Shown: positions 1 through 8,034, numbered from the stretch's first letter. The stretch is 29,325 bases of DNA from Anaerolineaceae bacterium UBA5211 (GCA_002412595.1 DHVJ01000058.1:1-29325), one strand, 5' to 3'. Notes: generated by a model not told the origin, from the letters alone. Numbers and translations: made by a program.

Positions 1-23
1 CGGTTCAAATCCGCCCGCCCCGA
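1..23 (+). tRNA. 3' end of a tRNA (possibly tRNA-Pro), cut by the window edge
   Basis: The first bases fit the end of a tRNA. The T-loop TTCAAAT lies at 4-10, the 3' half of the T-stem at 11-15 (ccgcc, matching the preceding cgg), the 3' acceptor strand cgccccg at 16-22, and the discriminator base A at 23. No CCA is encoded. The matching 5' acceptor strand would be cggggcg, which is common in bacterial tRNA-Pro; this identity is an inference because the anticodon lies outside the window. A strong terminator follows directly, as expected at the end of a tRNA transcript. Confidence 0.72.
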
Positions 24-26
24 CTG

Positions 27-60
27 ACGACCACTTTCGTAGTGGTCGTTTTGTTTTTTA
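27..60 (+). terminator. Rho-independent terminator after the tRNA
   Basis: A perfect 9-bp stem (acgaccact at 27-35, agtggtcgt at 41-49) with loop ttcgt is followed by a T-rich run to position 59. Confidence 0.9.
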
Positions 61-151
61 ACCTACGCCTTACGGTTCGGGTCCGTGCCCCCAAGGGGGT
101 GCTGCGCATACTTTTCCTTGGGACAACTTGACGTTGTCCATGGAAAAGCAT

Positions 152-320
152 CTTCGCCCAATGCTCTCGCATTGAGCTCCGAAGGCCGGCAGTTCACAAT
201 ACTCTCTTTAATGTCATTCTGAGCAAACGAAGCTCGGCTAGTTGTCAACTCATCCTCACCTCTGATCCTCCCCTTCAAAGGGGAGGAAGTATGTTGCCCT
301 ACCAACCGTGTTCGTCTTCC
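152..320 (+). repeat. Direct repeat, copy 1
   Basis: This copy begins 'cttcgcccaatgctctcgca' and ends 'gttcgtcttcc'. It matches 637-819 with only scattered substitutions. It contains the 'gtcattctgagc-aaacgaag' motif and the CCTCCCCTT hairpin at 267-286. Confidence 0.9.
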
Positions 321-636
321 ACCAGGGGGTGCTGCGCGACACCCCAAGGGTGTGCTGCGCGATCAACAAGTTCGCCAACAAAAATGTTCTTGTCATTGCG
401 AACCTGCAAGGCGATTGCAGAGCATTCCCTCTGGGAAAGCAATCTCAGTTCCCACTTGAATAAACACAACTGGGCAAACTCTGCAAGATGAAAGATTTTA
501 AATTCCAGCAGCTGAGATCGCCACGCCCGACCCTGTCGGGCTCGCGATGACAATTTTAAAGAAGTATAAAGGTATTTGACGTTTTTCCTCTCCCTTGAGG
601 GAGAGGACCAAAGGTGAGGGAGAAATTGACGGTTGG

Positions 637-819
637 CTTCGCCCAATGCTCTCGCATTGAGCTCCGAAGACCGGCAGTTCACAACCCTCACTTTAATGTC
701 ATGCTGAGCGAACGAAGCGAGCGAACGAAGCTCGGCTGATTGTCAACTCATCCTCACCTCTGATCCTCCCCTTCAAAGGGGAGGAAGTATGTTGCCCTGC
801 CAATTGTGTTCGTCTTCCA
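637..819 (+). repeat. Direct repeat, copy 2
   Basis: Second copy of the block at 152-320. The main difference is an internal duplication: the unit 'gcgagcgaacgaa' around 715-730 is present here but not in copy 1, so this copy is about 13 bp longer. The differences suggest slippage within the repeat after duplication. Confidence 0.9.
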
Positions 820-847
820 TAAGGGTATGACATGGCAACTATTGTAT

Positions 848-909
848 CTATATGCATTATATCTATATGCTATTTCTCTATTGACATTATGCATATAGTC
901 TGCTATACT
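848..909 (+). promoter_or_regulatory. PadR promoter with candidate autoregulatory operator
   Basis: A near-ideal sigma-70 promoter: -35 TTGACA at 881-886, a 17-nt spacer, -10 TATACT at 904-909. Around it the motif ctatatgcat occurs at 848-857, its shorter form ctatatgc at 863-870, and its reverse complement atgcatatag at 889-898, inside the spacer. PadR repressors commonly bind AT-rich dyads containing ATGC or ATGCAT and repress their own gene, so these three boxes are a good operator candidate (inference). Confidence 0.75.
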
Positions 910-916
910 ATTGGGC

Positions 917-1318
917 ATGAGAGATATTAAACACATGAGAAGAGGCCGCCACGGACGCGGCCGAGAACTACTCCAACCCACGCTGCTGTTGATCATGCTG
1001 CAAGGACCAGCGCATGGGTATGAGTTAATGGAGCGCTTGAAAGAATTCAGTTTGGGGGATATTGACCCCAGCCTGATCTATCGCGCGCTGCATCACCTGG
1101 AAGCGGAAGGTATTGTTACTTCTGCCTGGGACGAAAAAGACAGCCAGGGTCCCCCGCGACGGGTGTACCACCTGACTCAGGACGGCCGGGAAATGCTGGC
1201 CCAGCACCTGGAAGAGATGAAAAAAATACGTCAAAGAATAGACGACTGGATCCAGGCTTACGAACATCATATGCAAGCCAGTGAAGAATTGACAAATAAA
1301 CCAAAAAATGAGGAGTAA
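917..1318 (+). CDS. PadR-family transcriptional regulator
   Basis: A small winged-helix regulator of about 133 residues. The core 'LLQPTLLLIMLQGPAHGYEL' leads into the helix-turn-helix, 'LIYRALHHLEAEGIV' is the recognition region, and 'GPPRRVYHLTQDG' is the beta wing. A short C-terminal helix follows that PadR proteins use to dimerise. This matches the PadR hallmark order (LLxLL..GYEL, P..YR.L..LE..G, R..Y.LT..G). Three in-frame starts exist: TTG 911, ATG 917 and ATG 935. The promoter -10 box ends at 909, so transcription should begin near 916; that makes ATG 917 a leaderless start, or ATG 935 a start with a weak GAGAG ahead of it. The DUF5320 gene follows 4 bp downstream and is probably its target. 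The effector is unknown. Confidence 0.88.
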   Translation: MRDIKHMRRGRHGRGRELLQPTLLLIMLQGPAHGYELMERLKEFSLGDIDPSLIYRALHHLEAEGIVTSAWDEKDSQGPPRRVYHLTQDGREMLAQHLEEMKKIRQRIDDWIQAYEHHMQASEELTNKPKNEE

Positions 1319-1322
1319 AACA

Positions 1323-1631
1323 ATGCCAAGAGGAAATCAATATGGACCCAGAGGAATGGGCCCGATGAGCGGCAGGCACATGGGTTTTTGCGCCGGTTAT
1401 GATATGCCCGGTTATGCAGCTATGGGTTACGGACCCATGCGCATGGGCCGGCGCTTCGGCGGCATGCGCGGCGGGATGCGCTACGCAGCTTTCGAGGTGC
1501 CCTACCCGGACGATAAACCGGAAGAAAAAATGGATATGCTGCGCACGCGCGAAACCTGGCTGGAAGGCCAGCTGTCCGAAGTACGCCAGGACATCAGCAA
1601 GATTAAGAGCAAATCTGAAGAAGCTGCGTAA
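1323..1631 (+). CDS. DUF5320 family protein
   Basis: 102 residues starting MPRGNQYGPRGMGPMSGRHM. The Gly/Met/Arg-rich opening 'MPRG..GP.GMGPMSGR..GFC' is the signature of DUF5320. This small family is usually found beside NifX/NifB-like proteins and Mrp/MinD-type ATPases in anaerobes; its function is unknown. Residues 1-60 are low-complexity. The rest, 'MDMLRTRETWLEGQLSEVRQ' onward, is a charged helix with coiled-coil character. ATG 1323 is chosen because AGGAG lies at 1311-1315 and the family signature begins exactly there; an upstream in-frame start at 1308 overlaps the PadR gene. It is very likely cotranscribed with padR. Confidence 0.85.
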   Translation: MPRGNQYGPRGMGPMSGRHMGFCAGYDMPGYAAMGYGPMRMGRRFGGMRGGMRYAAFEVPYPDDKPEEKMDMLRTRETWLEGQLSEVRQDISKIKSKSEEAA

Positions 1632-1651
1632 TCCTTCCCACCAAACCAAAC

Positions 1652-1686
1652 TGGCAGCCGCTATAAATGGCTGCCAATTATTTTCT
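1652..1686 (+). terminator. Hairpin and T-rich tract between the DUF5320 and NifX-like genes
   Basis: An 8-bp stem (tggcagcc 1652-1659, ggctgcca 1669-1676) is followed by attattttct. The T-run is interrupted, so it may be a partial terminator that lowers expression of the downstream gene, not a full stop. Confidence 0.6.
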
Positions 1687-1703
1687 ACTGACAAGGACAT
1701 TTA

Positions 1704-2054
1704 ATGCAACTCGCAATCAGTTTACAGGAAGCTAAAGGGATGGACTCCCCGGTCAGCTCGACATTTGGAAATTCCCCATATTTCATGTTCGTAAACATAG
1801 ACAATGGGTTTTTCAAGATCCGGCCTAATCTCACCAAATCCAGCGCCGGGGACACGGATGTGCATACCGCCCTGATGATCGCCGAAAATAACGTCAACGC
1901 GGTCATCAGCGATAAATTGGGTCAAAAAGCGTACGAAACACTAACCGCAGCCGGTATCTGGGTTTATGTATTTCTTGACAGTATTGTCGAAGAAGTACTC
2001 CAGGCTTTCCGGCGAGGTAAATTAACCCCGTACGAACCAGCCATTATCGGCTAA
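1704..2054 (+). CDS. NifX/NifB-like dinitrogenase iron-molybdenum cofactor domain protein
   Basis: 116 residues forming a single Nitro_FeMo-Co domain (PF02579-like fold). It has the N-terminal 'MQLAISLQEAKGMDSPVSSTFGNSPYF' region (phrase at residues 1-27, with the conserved F-G-N-S/P-Y-F), the central 'HTALMIAENNVNAVISDKLG' and the C-terminal 'LTAAGIWVYVFLDSIVEEVL'. Proteins of this family bind metal-sulfur clusters or cofactor precursors; free-standing ones outside nif operons are widespread and mostly uncharacterised. The usual Gly-Gly before the second helix reads SDKLG here, a mild divergence. AAGGA at 1693-1697 gives a 6-nt spacing to ATG. Its neighbours, DUF5320 and a radical SAM enzyme, are the usual company of such NifX-like proteins. 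No nitrogenase genes are visible. Confidence 0.85.
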   Translation: MQLAISLQEAKGMDSPVSSTFGNSPYFMFVNIDNGFFKIRPNLTKSSAGDTDVHTALMIAENNVNAVISDKLGQKAYETLTAAGIWVYVFLDSIVEEVLQAFRRGKLTPYEPAIIG

Positions 2055-2071
2055 CATCCCGGATAGCCCTA

Positions 2072-2161
2072 ATGATCACAGCCGCTTACCCGAGCTGGCT
2101 ACACTTCACTGGGAAAGCACTGGAATCCATATGGATGCACTTGAAAGAGAAGATTGAGTAG
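2072..2161 (+). CDS. Possible 29-residue small protein
   Basis: A short frame, ATG 2072 to TAG 2159-2161, in the 110-bp gap between the NifX-like and radical SAM genes. It reads MITAAYPSWLHFTGKALESI and then a short amphipathic helix ending KEKIE. The only ribosome-binding-like sequence is a poor ggat. Its stop lies 3 bp before the next start, so it could couple translation to the radical SAM gene, or be chance. I recognise no family. Confidence 0.25.
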   Translation: MITAAYPSWLHFTGKALESIWMHLKEKIE

Positions 2162-2164
2162 AAA

Positions 2165-3097
2165 ATGGAGATTTTCGGGCCCGTTCAATCGCGCCGTTTT
2201 GGCATAAGCCTGGGCATCAACCATTTGCCCCCCAAAGTGTGCAGTTACGCTTGTGTCTATTGCCAATTAGGCCGCACCAACCGCCTTTCCATTGAAGCGG
2301 CTGCCTATGCGGACCCAGAACAAATTTACCAGGCGGTCAATGAACGCTTGAAGGAACTGCCCCAAACTCCGGATTACCTGACTTTTGTATCCAACGGTGA
2401 ACCCTGCCTGGATAACCAGTTGGGCAGCGCCATCCAAGCGCTGAAAAAGCTGGGAATAAAAATCGCGGTCATCACAAACGCTTCTATGCTATGGCAGTCG
2501 GAAATCAGGGAACGCCTATCCTGCGCGGATGCCGTCTCACTGAAAGTTGATTCCGTCCAGGAAGCAGCATGGCGCAAGATCAACCGTCCACACGGCCGGT
2601 TGGATTTGGAGGTTGTGATGGCGGGAATGCGCGTTTTCGCGCTCACCTATCACGGAAAACTTATGACCGAGACGATGCTGGTTCCGGGTATAAACACATC
2701 CCCCGCCCATCTTCGGGCTTGCGCGCAATTCATCGCTGAACTGCAACCGGAAATGGCTTATCTGGCATTACCGCTGCGTGCGCCGGCCGAGAGCTGGGTC
2801 GAGGCACCAGACCAACAGGCAGCCGGGAAGGCTTATGAGATTTTTGTGCGGGAATTTGCTCGCACAAGCCTGATGGCTGACCTGCCCCCAACGGGGTTGA
2901 CCAGCACACAAGATGCCCTGCAGGAGCTGGTGAGCACGCTCAAGGTGCATCCTATGGAAGAAGGGGAAATTCGGGCATACCTGCGGCAGAATGAGCTGGC
3001 AGACAATACGCTGGAAAGCCTTTTGGCACTGAAGCGTATTCGCTCGATACCTTATCGGGAAAAAACCTTTTACAGCGCCGCGGTCAATCAGGATTAG
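2165..3097 (+). CDS. Radical SAM protein, COG0731-like Fe-S oxidoreductase
   Basis: 310 residues. The canonical radical-SAM cysteine motif CX3CX2C is present as C26, C30, C33 in 'PKVCSYACVYCQLGRTNR', preceded by the family opening 'FGPVQSRRFGISLGIN'. The motif 'FVSNGEPCLD' corresponds to the SAM-binding GGE-type strand, and 'VSLKVDSVQE' lies further along the partial TIM barrel. The last 70 or so residues look like a winged-helix tail. It should bind a 4Fe-4S cluster and cleave S-adenosylmethionine; the substrate is not known for this family. The likely start ATG 2165 has only a weak GAG upstream. The stop TAG at 3095-3097 overlaps the stop of the convergent phosphorylase gene. Confidence 0.85.
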   Translation: MEIFGPVQSRRFGISLGINHLPPKVCSYACVYCQLGRTNRLSIEAAAYADPEQIYQAVNERLKELPQTPDYLTFVSNGEPCLDNQLGSAIQALKKLGIKIAVITNASMLWQSEIRERLSCADAVSLKVDSVQEAAWRKINRPHGRLDLEVVMAGMRVFALTYHGKLMTETMLVPGINTSPAHLRACAQFIAELQPEMAYLALPLRAPAESWVEAPDQQAAGKAYEIFVREFARTSLMADLPPTGLTSTQDALQELVSTLKVHPMEEGEIRAYLRQNELADNTLESLLALKRIRSIPYREKTFYSAAVNQD

Positions 3098-4839
3098 TCG
3101 TAGGTACACACCGATCCGTGCAGCAGCCAGACTGAATGATAAGCTTGCAATACCAAAGCCAATTTACTGTCCGTAAGTGAATAGGTTTTCTCTGCGATAA
3201 GATCGATTACGGTATTTTCGGGCACTCGCAAAAAGTCAACACTCAACTTCACCGGCTGGCCGCTGAGGTTGGACAGACACAGGATAGATTCACCGCTCAT
3301 CTCATCCTCGCGCAGCAGGGCAAAAACGCGCTCATCCAGACGCAGCACGCGCTGCGCGGCGGATGGGCTAAAAGCCGGGTGCGCGGCACGCAAGGCGGCC
3401 AATTTTAAATAGCTGGTCAGGATCTGCGCGGCGCGAGAACCGCCGGCTAACTCCTGCTCCAGCGCATCCACCCGGAATTTCTCGCGGTTGATGGAGCGCG
3501 CGCGGCCGCTCTCATTCACGCATTGCAGACAATTGCCGCTGCCAAACAGGCTGTGCACATACACGCCCGGCACACCGGCCAGTTCCAACATAATCGTCTG
3601 AGAGGTGAGATAGCGTGCCTGGTCAAGCGCTTCGTCCGGAGCGGCTGGGTCATTGAGGAAATTGTACAGGCTGATGTTCAGCTCATAGACCTGACGCTTG
3701 CCCTGCGCATCCGTCTTATAGGAAAGCAGTCCGCCGTGCGCTTCCGTTTGGTCAATCAGCGTCTGGATATCCGCTTTGTTCAGAATACCCTGGGCGGGCA
3801 GCAAGCCGATGCCGTCGTGCGAGGCGATAAAGTTGAAATAGCGATATGGCGCGGGCAGCGTTTCCACCCAATCGGACAGCTTGCGCGCGCTGCCGCTGCT
3901 GAGGGCATGCAGCACCAGCGGGCCCAGCGAAAATTGATAGACCAGTTGGGCTTCGTCGCCTTGCCCATTCAGGGCATCCAAATTCCCCAGGTAAGAGATG
4001 TTTTCATTGAAGGGCACGTTGCTTTCCGTGATGAGCACCACTCCCGGCGCGGCCGCGTCCAGCACCGCGCGCAGCAGCTTGATGATGGCGTGCGTTTGCG
4101 GGCGGTGGATGCAATCGGTACCGATCTCTTTCCACAGGAAGGGCACGGCATCGATGCGAATGATGCTCACGCCCTGCTCCACATAGAACAGCAGCACGTC
4201 CACAATTTCCAGCAGCACTGCTGGATTGGCAAAATTTAAGTCGATCTGGTCATCCGAAAATGTAGTCCAAACGCTGCGCTCCCCCAGCGCAGTCTGCACT
4301 GCCGTCAAGAGGGGCGAGGTGCGCGGGCGCATCACAGCCGAAAGGTCCGCATCCGGCTTGACCGTGATGAAGTAATCCGTATAAGACGCCTGCCCTTCCA
4401 AAAATGCACGGAACCAATCACTTTGGCGGGAAACGTGGTTGAAAACGCCATCCACCATCAGGTGGAAGTGTTCCGATAGCGCGCGGATATCCGCCCAGTC
4501 ACCCACATCCGCTGCCACGCTGTAATAATCCACTACAGAAAAACCATCATCCGATGAGTAAGGGAAGAAAGGCAGGATATGAATGGTGTTAAAGACACCC
4601 GCCAAATATTTTTTGGCAAACCAGGCCAACCCTTTCAGCGCCGGCTGGTCCGCCCGCTGGAATTGATCCGCGTAAGTGATCAGTACCATATCCTTTTGGG
4701 CGAAGGGATAGCGCCCAGCAGCGGGTGCCGCCACATCAAACTCGTTCAGCTTTTCCAGGATCAACCGGTATGTGCTGCGCGCGCTTTCCTCAGGGTAGAT
4801 ATGTTCAAGTTGTTCCAGTATTCTTTGCAAAGGCTCCAT
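3094..4839 (-). CDS. GH13_18 sugar phosphorylase (sucrose/glucosylglycerate phosphorylase type)
   Basis: 581 residues with the alpha-amylase (beta/alpha)8 fold. Visible motifs are 'IHILPFFPYSSDDGFSVVDY' (about 86-105), 'LMVDGVFNHVS' (about 127-137), the nucleophile Asp230 in 'IIRIDAVPFLWK', the acid/base Glu272 in 'LITESNVP', and His341-Asp342 in 'IASHDGIG'. This is the GH13_18 pattern of retaining phosphorylases, which turn an alpha-glucoside plus phosphate into glucose 1-phosphate. Sucrose phosphorylases are about 490-500 residues. At 581 this protein is closer to glucosylglycerate phosphorylase (YcjM-type, about 555-560), which fits a cassette with its own ABC importer; the substrate remains an inference. 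It is the last gene of the operon, 33 bp after the glycosyltransferase. It ends stop-to-stop with the radical SAM gene and no terminator is visible between them. Confidence 0.85.
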   Translation of the reverse strand: MEPLQRILEQLEHIYPEESARSTYRLILEKLNEFDVAAPAAGRYPFAQKDMVLITYADQFQRADQPALKGLAWFAKKYLAGVFNTIHILPFFPYSSDDGFSVVDYYSVAADVGDWADIRALSEHFHLMVDGVFNHVSRQSDWFRAFLEGQASYTDYFITVKPDADLSAVMRPRTSPLLTAVQTALGERSVWTTFSDDQIDLNFANPAVLLEIVDVLLFYVEQGVSIIRIDAVPFLWKEIGTDCIHRPQTHAIIKLLRAVLDAAAPGVVLITESNVPFNENISYLGNLDALNGQGDEAQLVYQFSLGPLVLHALSSGSARKLSDWVETLPAPYRYFNFIASHDGIGLLPAQGILNKADIQTLIDQTEAHGGLLSYKTDAQGKRQVYELNISLYNFLNDPAAPDEALDQARYLTSQTIMLELAGVPGVYVHSLFGSGNCLQCVNESGRARSINREKFRVDALEQELAGGSRAAQILTSYLKLAALRAAHPAFSPSAAQRVLRLDERVFALLREDEMSGESILCLSNLSGQPVKLSVDFLRVPENTVIDLIAEKTYSLTDSKLALVLQAYHSVWLLHGSVCTYD

Positions 4840-4872
4840 AACTTTCCATTTATTCTATACGCTTATTTCCCT

Positions 4873-6141
4873 TCAGGAAAAACAGCGCTCAATCATCTCT
4901 TTAAATTTTTCCGTGACCGCCTGGTAGGAGAAATGATCCTTGGCCAGGTTGAAGTTCCACTCGGTCATGCGCCTGCGTCGGATCGGATCTGCCATCACGG
5001 CCAGTACCTGCCCCAACACCGCCGGGGTAATTTCTTCGTCAAAGCTGATCAGGTCAAAACCCAGCGGTTCAATGTCGCTGATGAACACCGGGTAGCGCCG
5101 GATCAACAGCGGCAGGCGGTAATAGACCGCTTCCAAAAAGGCATTGCCAAAACCTTCGATGCGGCTGGGATAGGTAACGAAATCCGCATTCAGGTAAGCA
5201 TCCCACAGGCGGAATTTGCCCGGCTGTTTGGGCCTGCGCTCGCTGATGGCCACCTTTTTGGCCGCGTAAATCAGCGGCACCCCGCCAGCGTGCGCCTGCT
5301 GCTTTAGTTTACGGAAATATTCCTGGCCCTCATCTCCGCTGGGATGCGAAAGCACCAGCTTGACATCCCGGTCGAATAAGTGCCCGCGGTTAACCGGCGC
5401 GCGCAGCTGCCGCACCAGTTCGATAGCATCCTCGATACCTTTGCGCGGGATGATGCGGGTGGGCTGCAGCACCAGCCAGTCCTGCTCACCAATCCCCACG
5501 GCTTTGCGAAAGCCCAGTGCTTCCCGATCCAGACCGTAGTGAAAATGGGTGAAATCGAAGATGTTGGGGATGATCATTGCTTCAATGCCCGCGCGCGCAC
5601 GCAGCTGATCGCGCGCCAGCGAATTGATAACCACATGCGTGATGGGTTCCAAGTTCGGTGGAAACAGCGCTTCCAGTTCTGCTTTCATCCAGCTGACCGC
5701 GAAACGCTCGCGTTCCCACATGAAATCATGGTGATGGGCGATGGTCGGCAGGCGCTTTTCAGCAATCAGGTCGCGCAGCGCCAGCGCCAGCGGCACATTC
5801 ATGGGAATGGCCAGCGCGTTTTCCACGATGATGAGCTGGATGTGATATTGGTCCAAGAAATCCTGCAACGCCGCGCGCAGCCCGCCGCGCAGCTCTTCCA
5901 TTGCGGCGCGGACCGCACGCTCATCGCATTCTGCGCAGAAAATCTGGCGCTGCAGTGCTTCAATTTGCGCATCCAGGAAGTGCATGCGCGGGACGAGCTT
6001 GCCTTCCAATCCGGGGTCCAGCTCACCGGCACAATAATACAACTCGTGCCCCTGGCGGCGTAAAATCGCGGCCCACTTGCGGATTTCCAACGAAACGCCG
6101 TCGCTGCCGCAAATGCGCGTGGAAATAATCCCTATACGCAT
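4873..6141 (-). CDS. Family 4 glycosyltransferase (GT-B fold)
   Basis: 422 residues. The N-terminal 'MRIGIISTRICGSDGVSLEI' is the Gly-rich acceptor-side loop of GT4 enzymes. The C-terminal half has 'VLQPTRIIPRKGIEDAI' (about 224-240) and the EX7E motif E329-E337 in 'PSRIEGFGNAFLEAVYY', which binds the sugar-nucleotide donor. A His-rich 'TIAHHHDFMWERERF' lies near 133-147. It should be a retaining cytoplasmic transferase. Because it lies between permease genes and a GH13_18 phosphorylase, it may make the same kind of glucoside (glucosylglycerate or similar compatible solute) that the phosphorylase degrades, or a related glycoside (inference). The gap to the upstream permease gene is only 9 bp, so cotranscription is near certain. 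Confidence 0.85.
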   Translation of the reverse strand: MRIGIISTRICGSDGVSLEIRKWAAILRRQGHELYYCAGELDPGLEGKLVPRMHFLDAQIEALQRQIFCAECDERAVRAAMEELRGGLRAALQDFLDQYHIQLIIVENALAIPMNVPLALALRDLIAEKRLPTIAHHHDFMWERERFAVSWMKAELEALFPPNLEPITHVVINSLARDQLRARAGIEAMIIPNIFDFTHFHYGLDREALGFRKAVGIGEQDWLVLQPTRIIPRKGIEDAIELVRQLRAPVNRGHLFDRDVKLVLSHPSGDEGQEYFRKLKQQAHAGGVPLIYAAKKVAISERRPKQPGKFRLWDAYLNADFVTYPSRIEGFGNAFLEAVYYRLPLLIRRYPVFISDIEPLGFDLISFDEEITPAVLGQVLAVMADPIRRRRMTEWNFNLAKDHFSYQAVTEKFKEMIERCFS

Positions 6142-6150
6142 AACAGCGGC

Positions 6151-7062
6151 CTAGCCTTTCACGCCCCCGGCCACCAATCCCTTTTCGAGGAACTTTTCCA
6201 GCGAGAGGAACAGGATGATGATGGGCAAGGTCATGATGGTGGAAGCCGCCATGACCACGTGCGGGCGCGGACTGGGGTCGTTGAAGATGGTGTTGATCTG
6301 GATGGGCATGGTGAACAGATTGCGGCTGTTCAGGAAGATGAAGGCATACAGAAACTCGTTCCAGGCAATCATAAAGGTGTAGATGAATACCGATACCAAC
6401 GCGGGGACGGAAAGCGGGATGGTGATCTTGGTGATCACGCGCATGTGCGAGCAGCCGTCAATCAGCGCGGCCTGTTCGATCTCATCCGGGATGGTGCGGA
6501 AGTAATTGGTAAGCATATACAGCGCCACCGGCAGGGTTTGCGACAGATAGGTGATGACCAGCACCACCAGGTTATCCTGCACTTCAAAGCCAAACATGGA
6601 GGCAAAGTGCGACAACATGGCAAACAGCGGGATGATCAGCAGCACCCCCGGGAAAAGGTAGATCAACAGCACACCGTTCAGCAGCGCGTCCCTGCCCTTG
6701 AACTTGAAACGCGCGATGGCATACGCCCCCAAGATGGACAAAATGACGGCAATCAACGCGGTCGGCACAGACACCAAAACGCTGTTGCGGATGTTGCGCC
6801 CGAAATTCTGGTAACTGGGATGCGCCGGGTCAAACAGCTCACGGTAGGCATCCAAACGCAATTCGGAAGGCACATATACCGGAGAGCGCCCGCCGATTTC
6901 AGCATAAGTTTTGAAAGACGAACTGACCATCCAATAGAACGGGAACAGGATGCCCACCAGAAAGAAGATCAGCACGATCCAGAAGATGAACTGCTTCAGG
7001 CTGAGTTTGGCGGCCAGATAGTCAAAGATGGTTTGTTTTTTTTGGGTATTCATATTAGTCAC
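6151..7062 (-). CDS. Carbohydrate ABC transporter permease, MalG-type (CUT1)
   Basis: 303 residues with about six membrane helices, the first near residues 26-48. The cytoplasmic EAA loop 'EIEQAALIDGCSHMRVITKI' is near 192-211 and docks on the ATPase. The C-terminus 'LEKGLVAGGVKG' is the standard ending of MalG-type permeases. It pairs with the MalF-type permease encoded 13 bp upstream to form the import channel. An alternative start a few codons downstream (second Met) is possible. No ATPase gene lies in the operon. Confidence 0.93.
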   Translation of the reverse strand: MTNMNTQKKQTIFDYLAAKLSLKQFIFWIVLIFFLVGILFPFYWMVSSSFKTYAEIGGRSPVYVPSELRLDAYRELFDPAHPSYQNFGRNIRNSVLVSVPTALIAVILSILGAYAIARFKFKGRDALLNGVLLIYLFPGVLLIIPLFAMLSHFASMFGFEVQDNLVVLVITYLSQTLPVALYMLTNYFRTIPDEIEQAALIDGCSHMRVITKITIPLSVPALVSVFIYTFMIAWNEFLYAFIFLNSRNLFTMPIQINTIFNDPSPRPHVVMAASTIMTLPIIILFLSLEKFLEKGLVAGGVKG

Positions 7063-7075
7063 TGTCAGGCTCCTG

Positions 7076-8014
7076 TTAATCTTCTTCCTTCATGACGAAC
7101 TTCAAATAGACCAGCATAAAGGCCAGCACCAGCACCAGCTGCAGCATGGCCGCCGCGGCCCCCTTGCCGAAGTTGAAGGTTTTGAAGCTGAACTCATAGG
7201 TCAGGATGGGCAGCACTTTGGTGCCAAATCCGCCGCCGGTCAGCAGGAAGATGTCGTCAAATTTATTGAAGGTCCACAACAAGCGCAGCAGGAAAGTGGC
7301 TCCCAGCACATAGCGCAGCTCGGGGATGGTGATATGCATAAACTTCTGCCAAGTATTAGCGCCATCCACTTCGGCGGCCTCATAAAGGGCATCGTCAATG
7401 GCCTGCAAACGCGCCAGGATCATCAGCATGGCGAAGGGGAAATAGCGCCAGGCTTCGAAGATGATCACCAGCAGCAAAGCCAGGCCGCGCGTGGACAAAT
7501 AGGCCTGCGGCATATCAATGACCCCTAATTTCATCAGAACGTCGTTCATCACGCCGGATTGGCGCGGGTCCAATATCCAGCGCCACACGAATGCCACGCT
7601 GACAATGGGCGCCACATAGGGGAACAGGAAAACTGCGCGCGTCAGGCCGCGCCCTTTGAAAGGCCGGTTGAGCAGCAGCGCAGCCCCCAGACCCAACAGC
7701 ACGGTCAGGATAGTGGAAGCCAGCGAATAAATAATGCTGGTGACCACCACACCCATATTTTGAAAATTCTGGAATTTAAAGGAAAAATCATTGAGGACAT
7801 TTTTGTAATTGGCCAGCCCGTTGAAAGGTGCGCTGAAAACATCGCGCAGCGCCCCCAGGTTGACTTTGTGAAAGCTGATCCAGACGTTAAAGATCGCCGG
7901 AAATAATACCAAACCTAAAACAATGATGGCGGTGGGCGCGATCAGGCGCCAGGCCAGGCGCTCTTCGCGCTGCCGCAGCGTGATACTTTTACCCTTTCGG
8001 CCGGAATTTTTCAT
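7076..8014 (-). CDS. Carbohydrate ABC transporter permease, MalF-type (CUT1)
   Basis: 312 residues. A basic N-terminus (about 1-25) precedes the first membrane helix 'LIAPTAIIVLGLVLFPAIFN'. Further helices follow, with the EAA loop 'LYEAAEVDGANTWQKFMHIT' near 212-231. This is the shorter MalF/UgpA/LacF-type partner of the downstream MalG-type permease. It is preceded by a 13-bp hairpin at 8035-8064, which probably tunes its level against the binding protein. Confidence 0.93.
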   Translation of the reverse strand: MKNSGRKGKSITLRQREERLAWRLIAPTAIIVLGLVLFPAIFNVWISFHKVNLGALRDVFSAPFNGLANYKNVLNDFSFKFQNFQNMGVVVTSIIYSLASTILTVLLGLGAALLLNRPFKGRGLTRAVFLFPYVAPIVSVAFVWRWILDPRQSGVMNDVLMKLGVIDMPQAYLSTRGLALLLVIIFEAWRYFPFAMLMILARLQAIDDALYEAAEVDGANTWQKFMHITIPELRYVLGATFLLRLLWTFNKFDDIFLLTGGGFGTKVLPILTYEFSFKTFNFGKGAAAAMLQLVLVLAFMLVYLKFVMKEED

Positions 8015-8034
8015 GTTAATCCCTTCCTAGATTT

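Larger units (their letters stand above)
61..850. repeat. Repeat-rich intergenic region with no credible gene
   Basis: This stretch of about 790 bp carries no convincing coding sequence; open frames run through repeats and have no ribosome binding site. It is built from short palindromic modules. One is 'ccaaggg..gtgctgcgc' near 92-110 and 325-360. Another is a CCTCCCCTT/AAGGGGAGG hairpin at 267-286, repeated at 765-784. A third is a CCTCTCCC/GGGAGAGG hairpin at 587-606. Segments of the form 'gagattgc ... ctcgc.atgaca' occur at about 412-447 (inverted) and 509-549. Such modules are typical of interspersed non-coding repeats in environmental Chloroflexota genomes (family-level recollection, not a search). 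Confidence 0.75.

Noticed and set aside
152..819. CRISPR-like repeat spacing
   Set aside because: Only two long copies, with no short regular repeats or spacers and no cas genes.
63..996. Several open frames on both strands in the repeat region
   Set aside because: They run through palindromic repeats, have no ribosome binding sites and give low-complexity or unlike-protein translations.
1704..3097. Part of a nitrogen-fixation cluster
   Set aside because: A NifX-like domain and a radical SAM enzyme alone do not indicate nitrogenase; no nifHDK is present and the radical SAM protein is not NifB-like.
3523..4239. Long + strand open frame opposite the phosphorylase
   Set aside because: It is an antisense shadow of a gene with clear catalytic motifs, caused by GC-rich codon use.
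5380..6063. Long + strand open frame opposite the glycosyltransferase
   Set aside because: Antisense shadow; no start signal and no recognisable domain.
6259..7528. Two + strand frames opposite the permeases, rich in Gln/His/Asp
   Set aside because: The composition is the antisense of hydrophobic membrane helices; not real genes.
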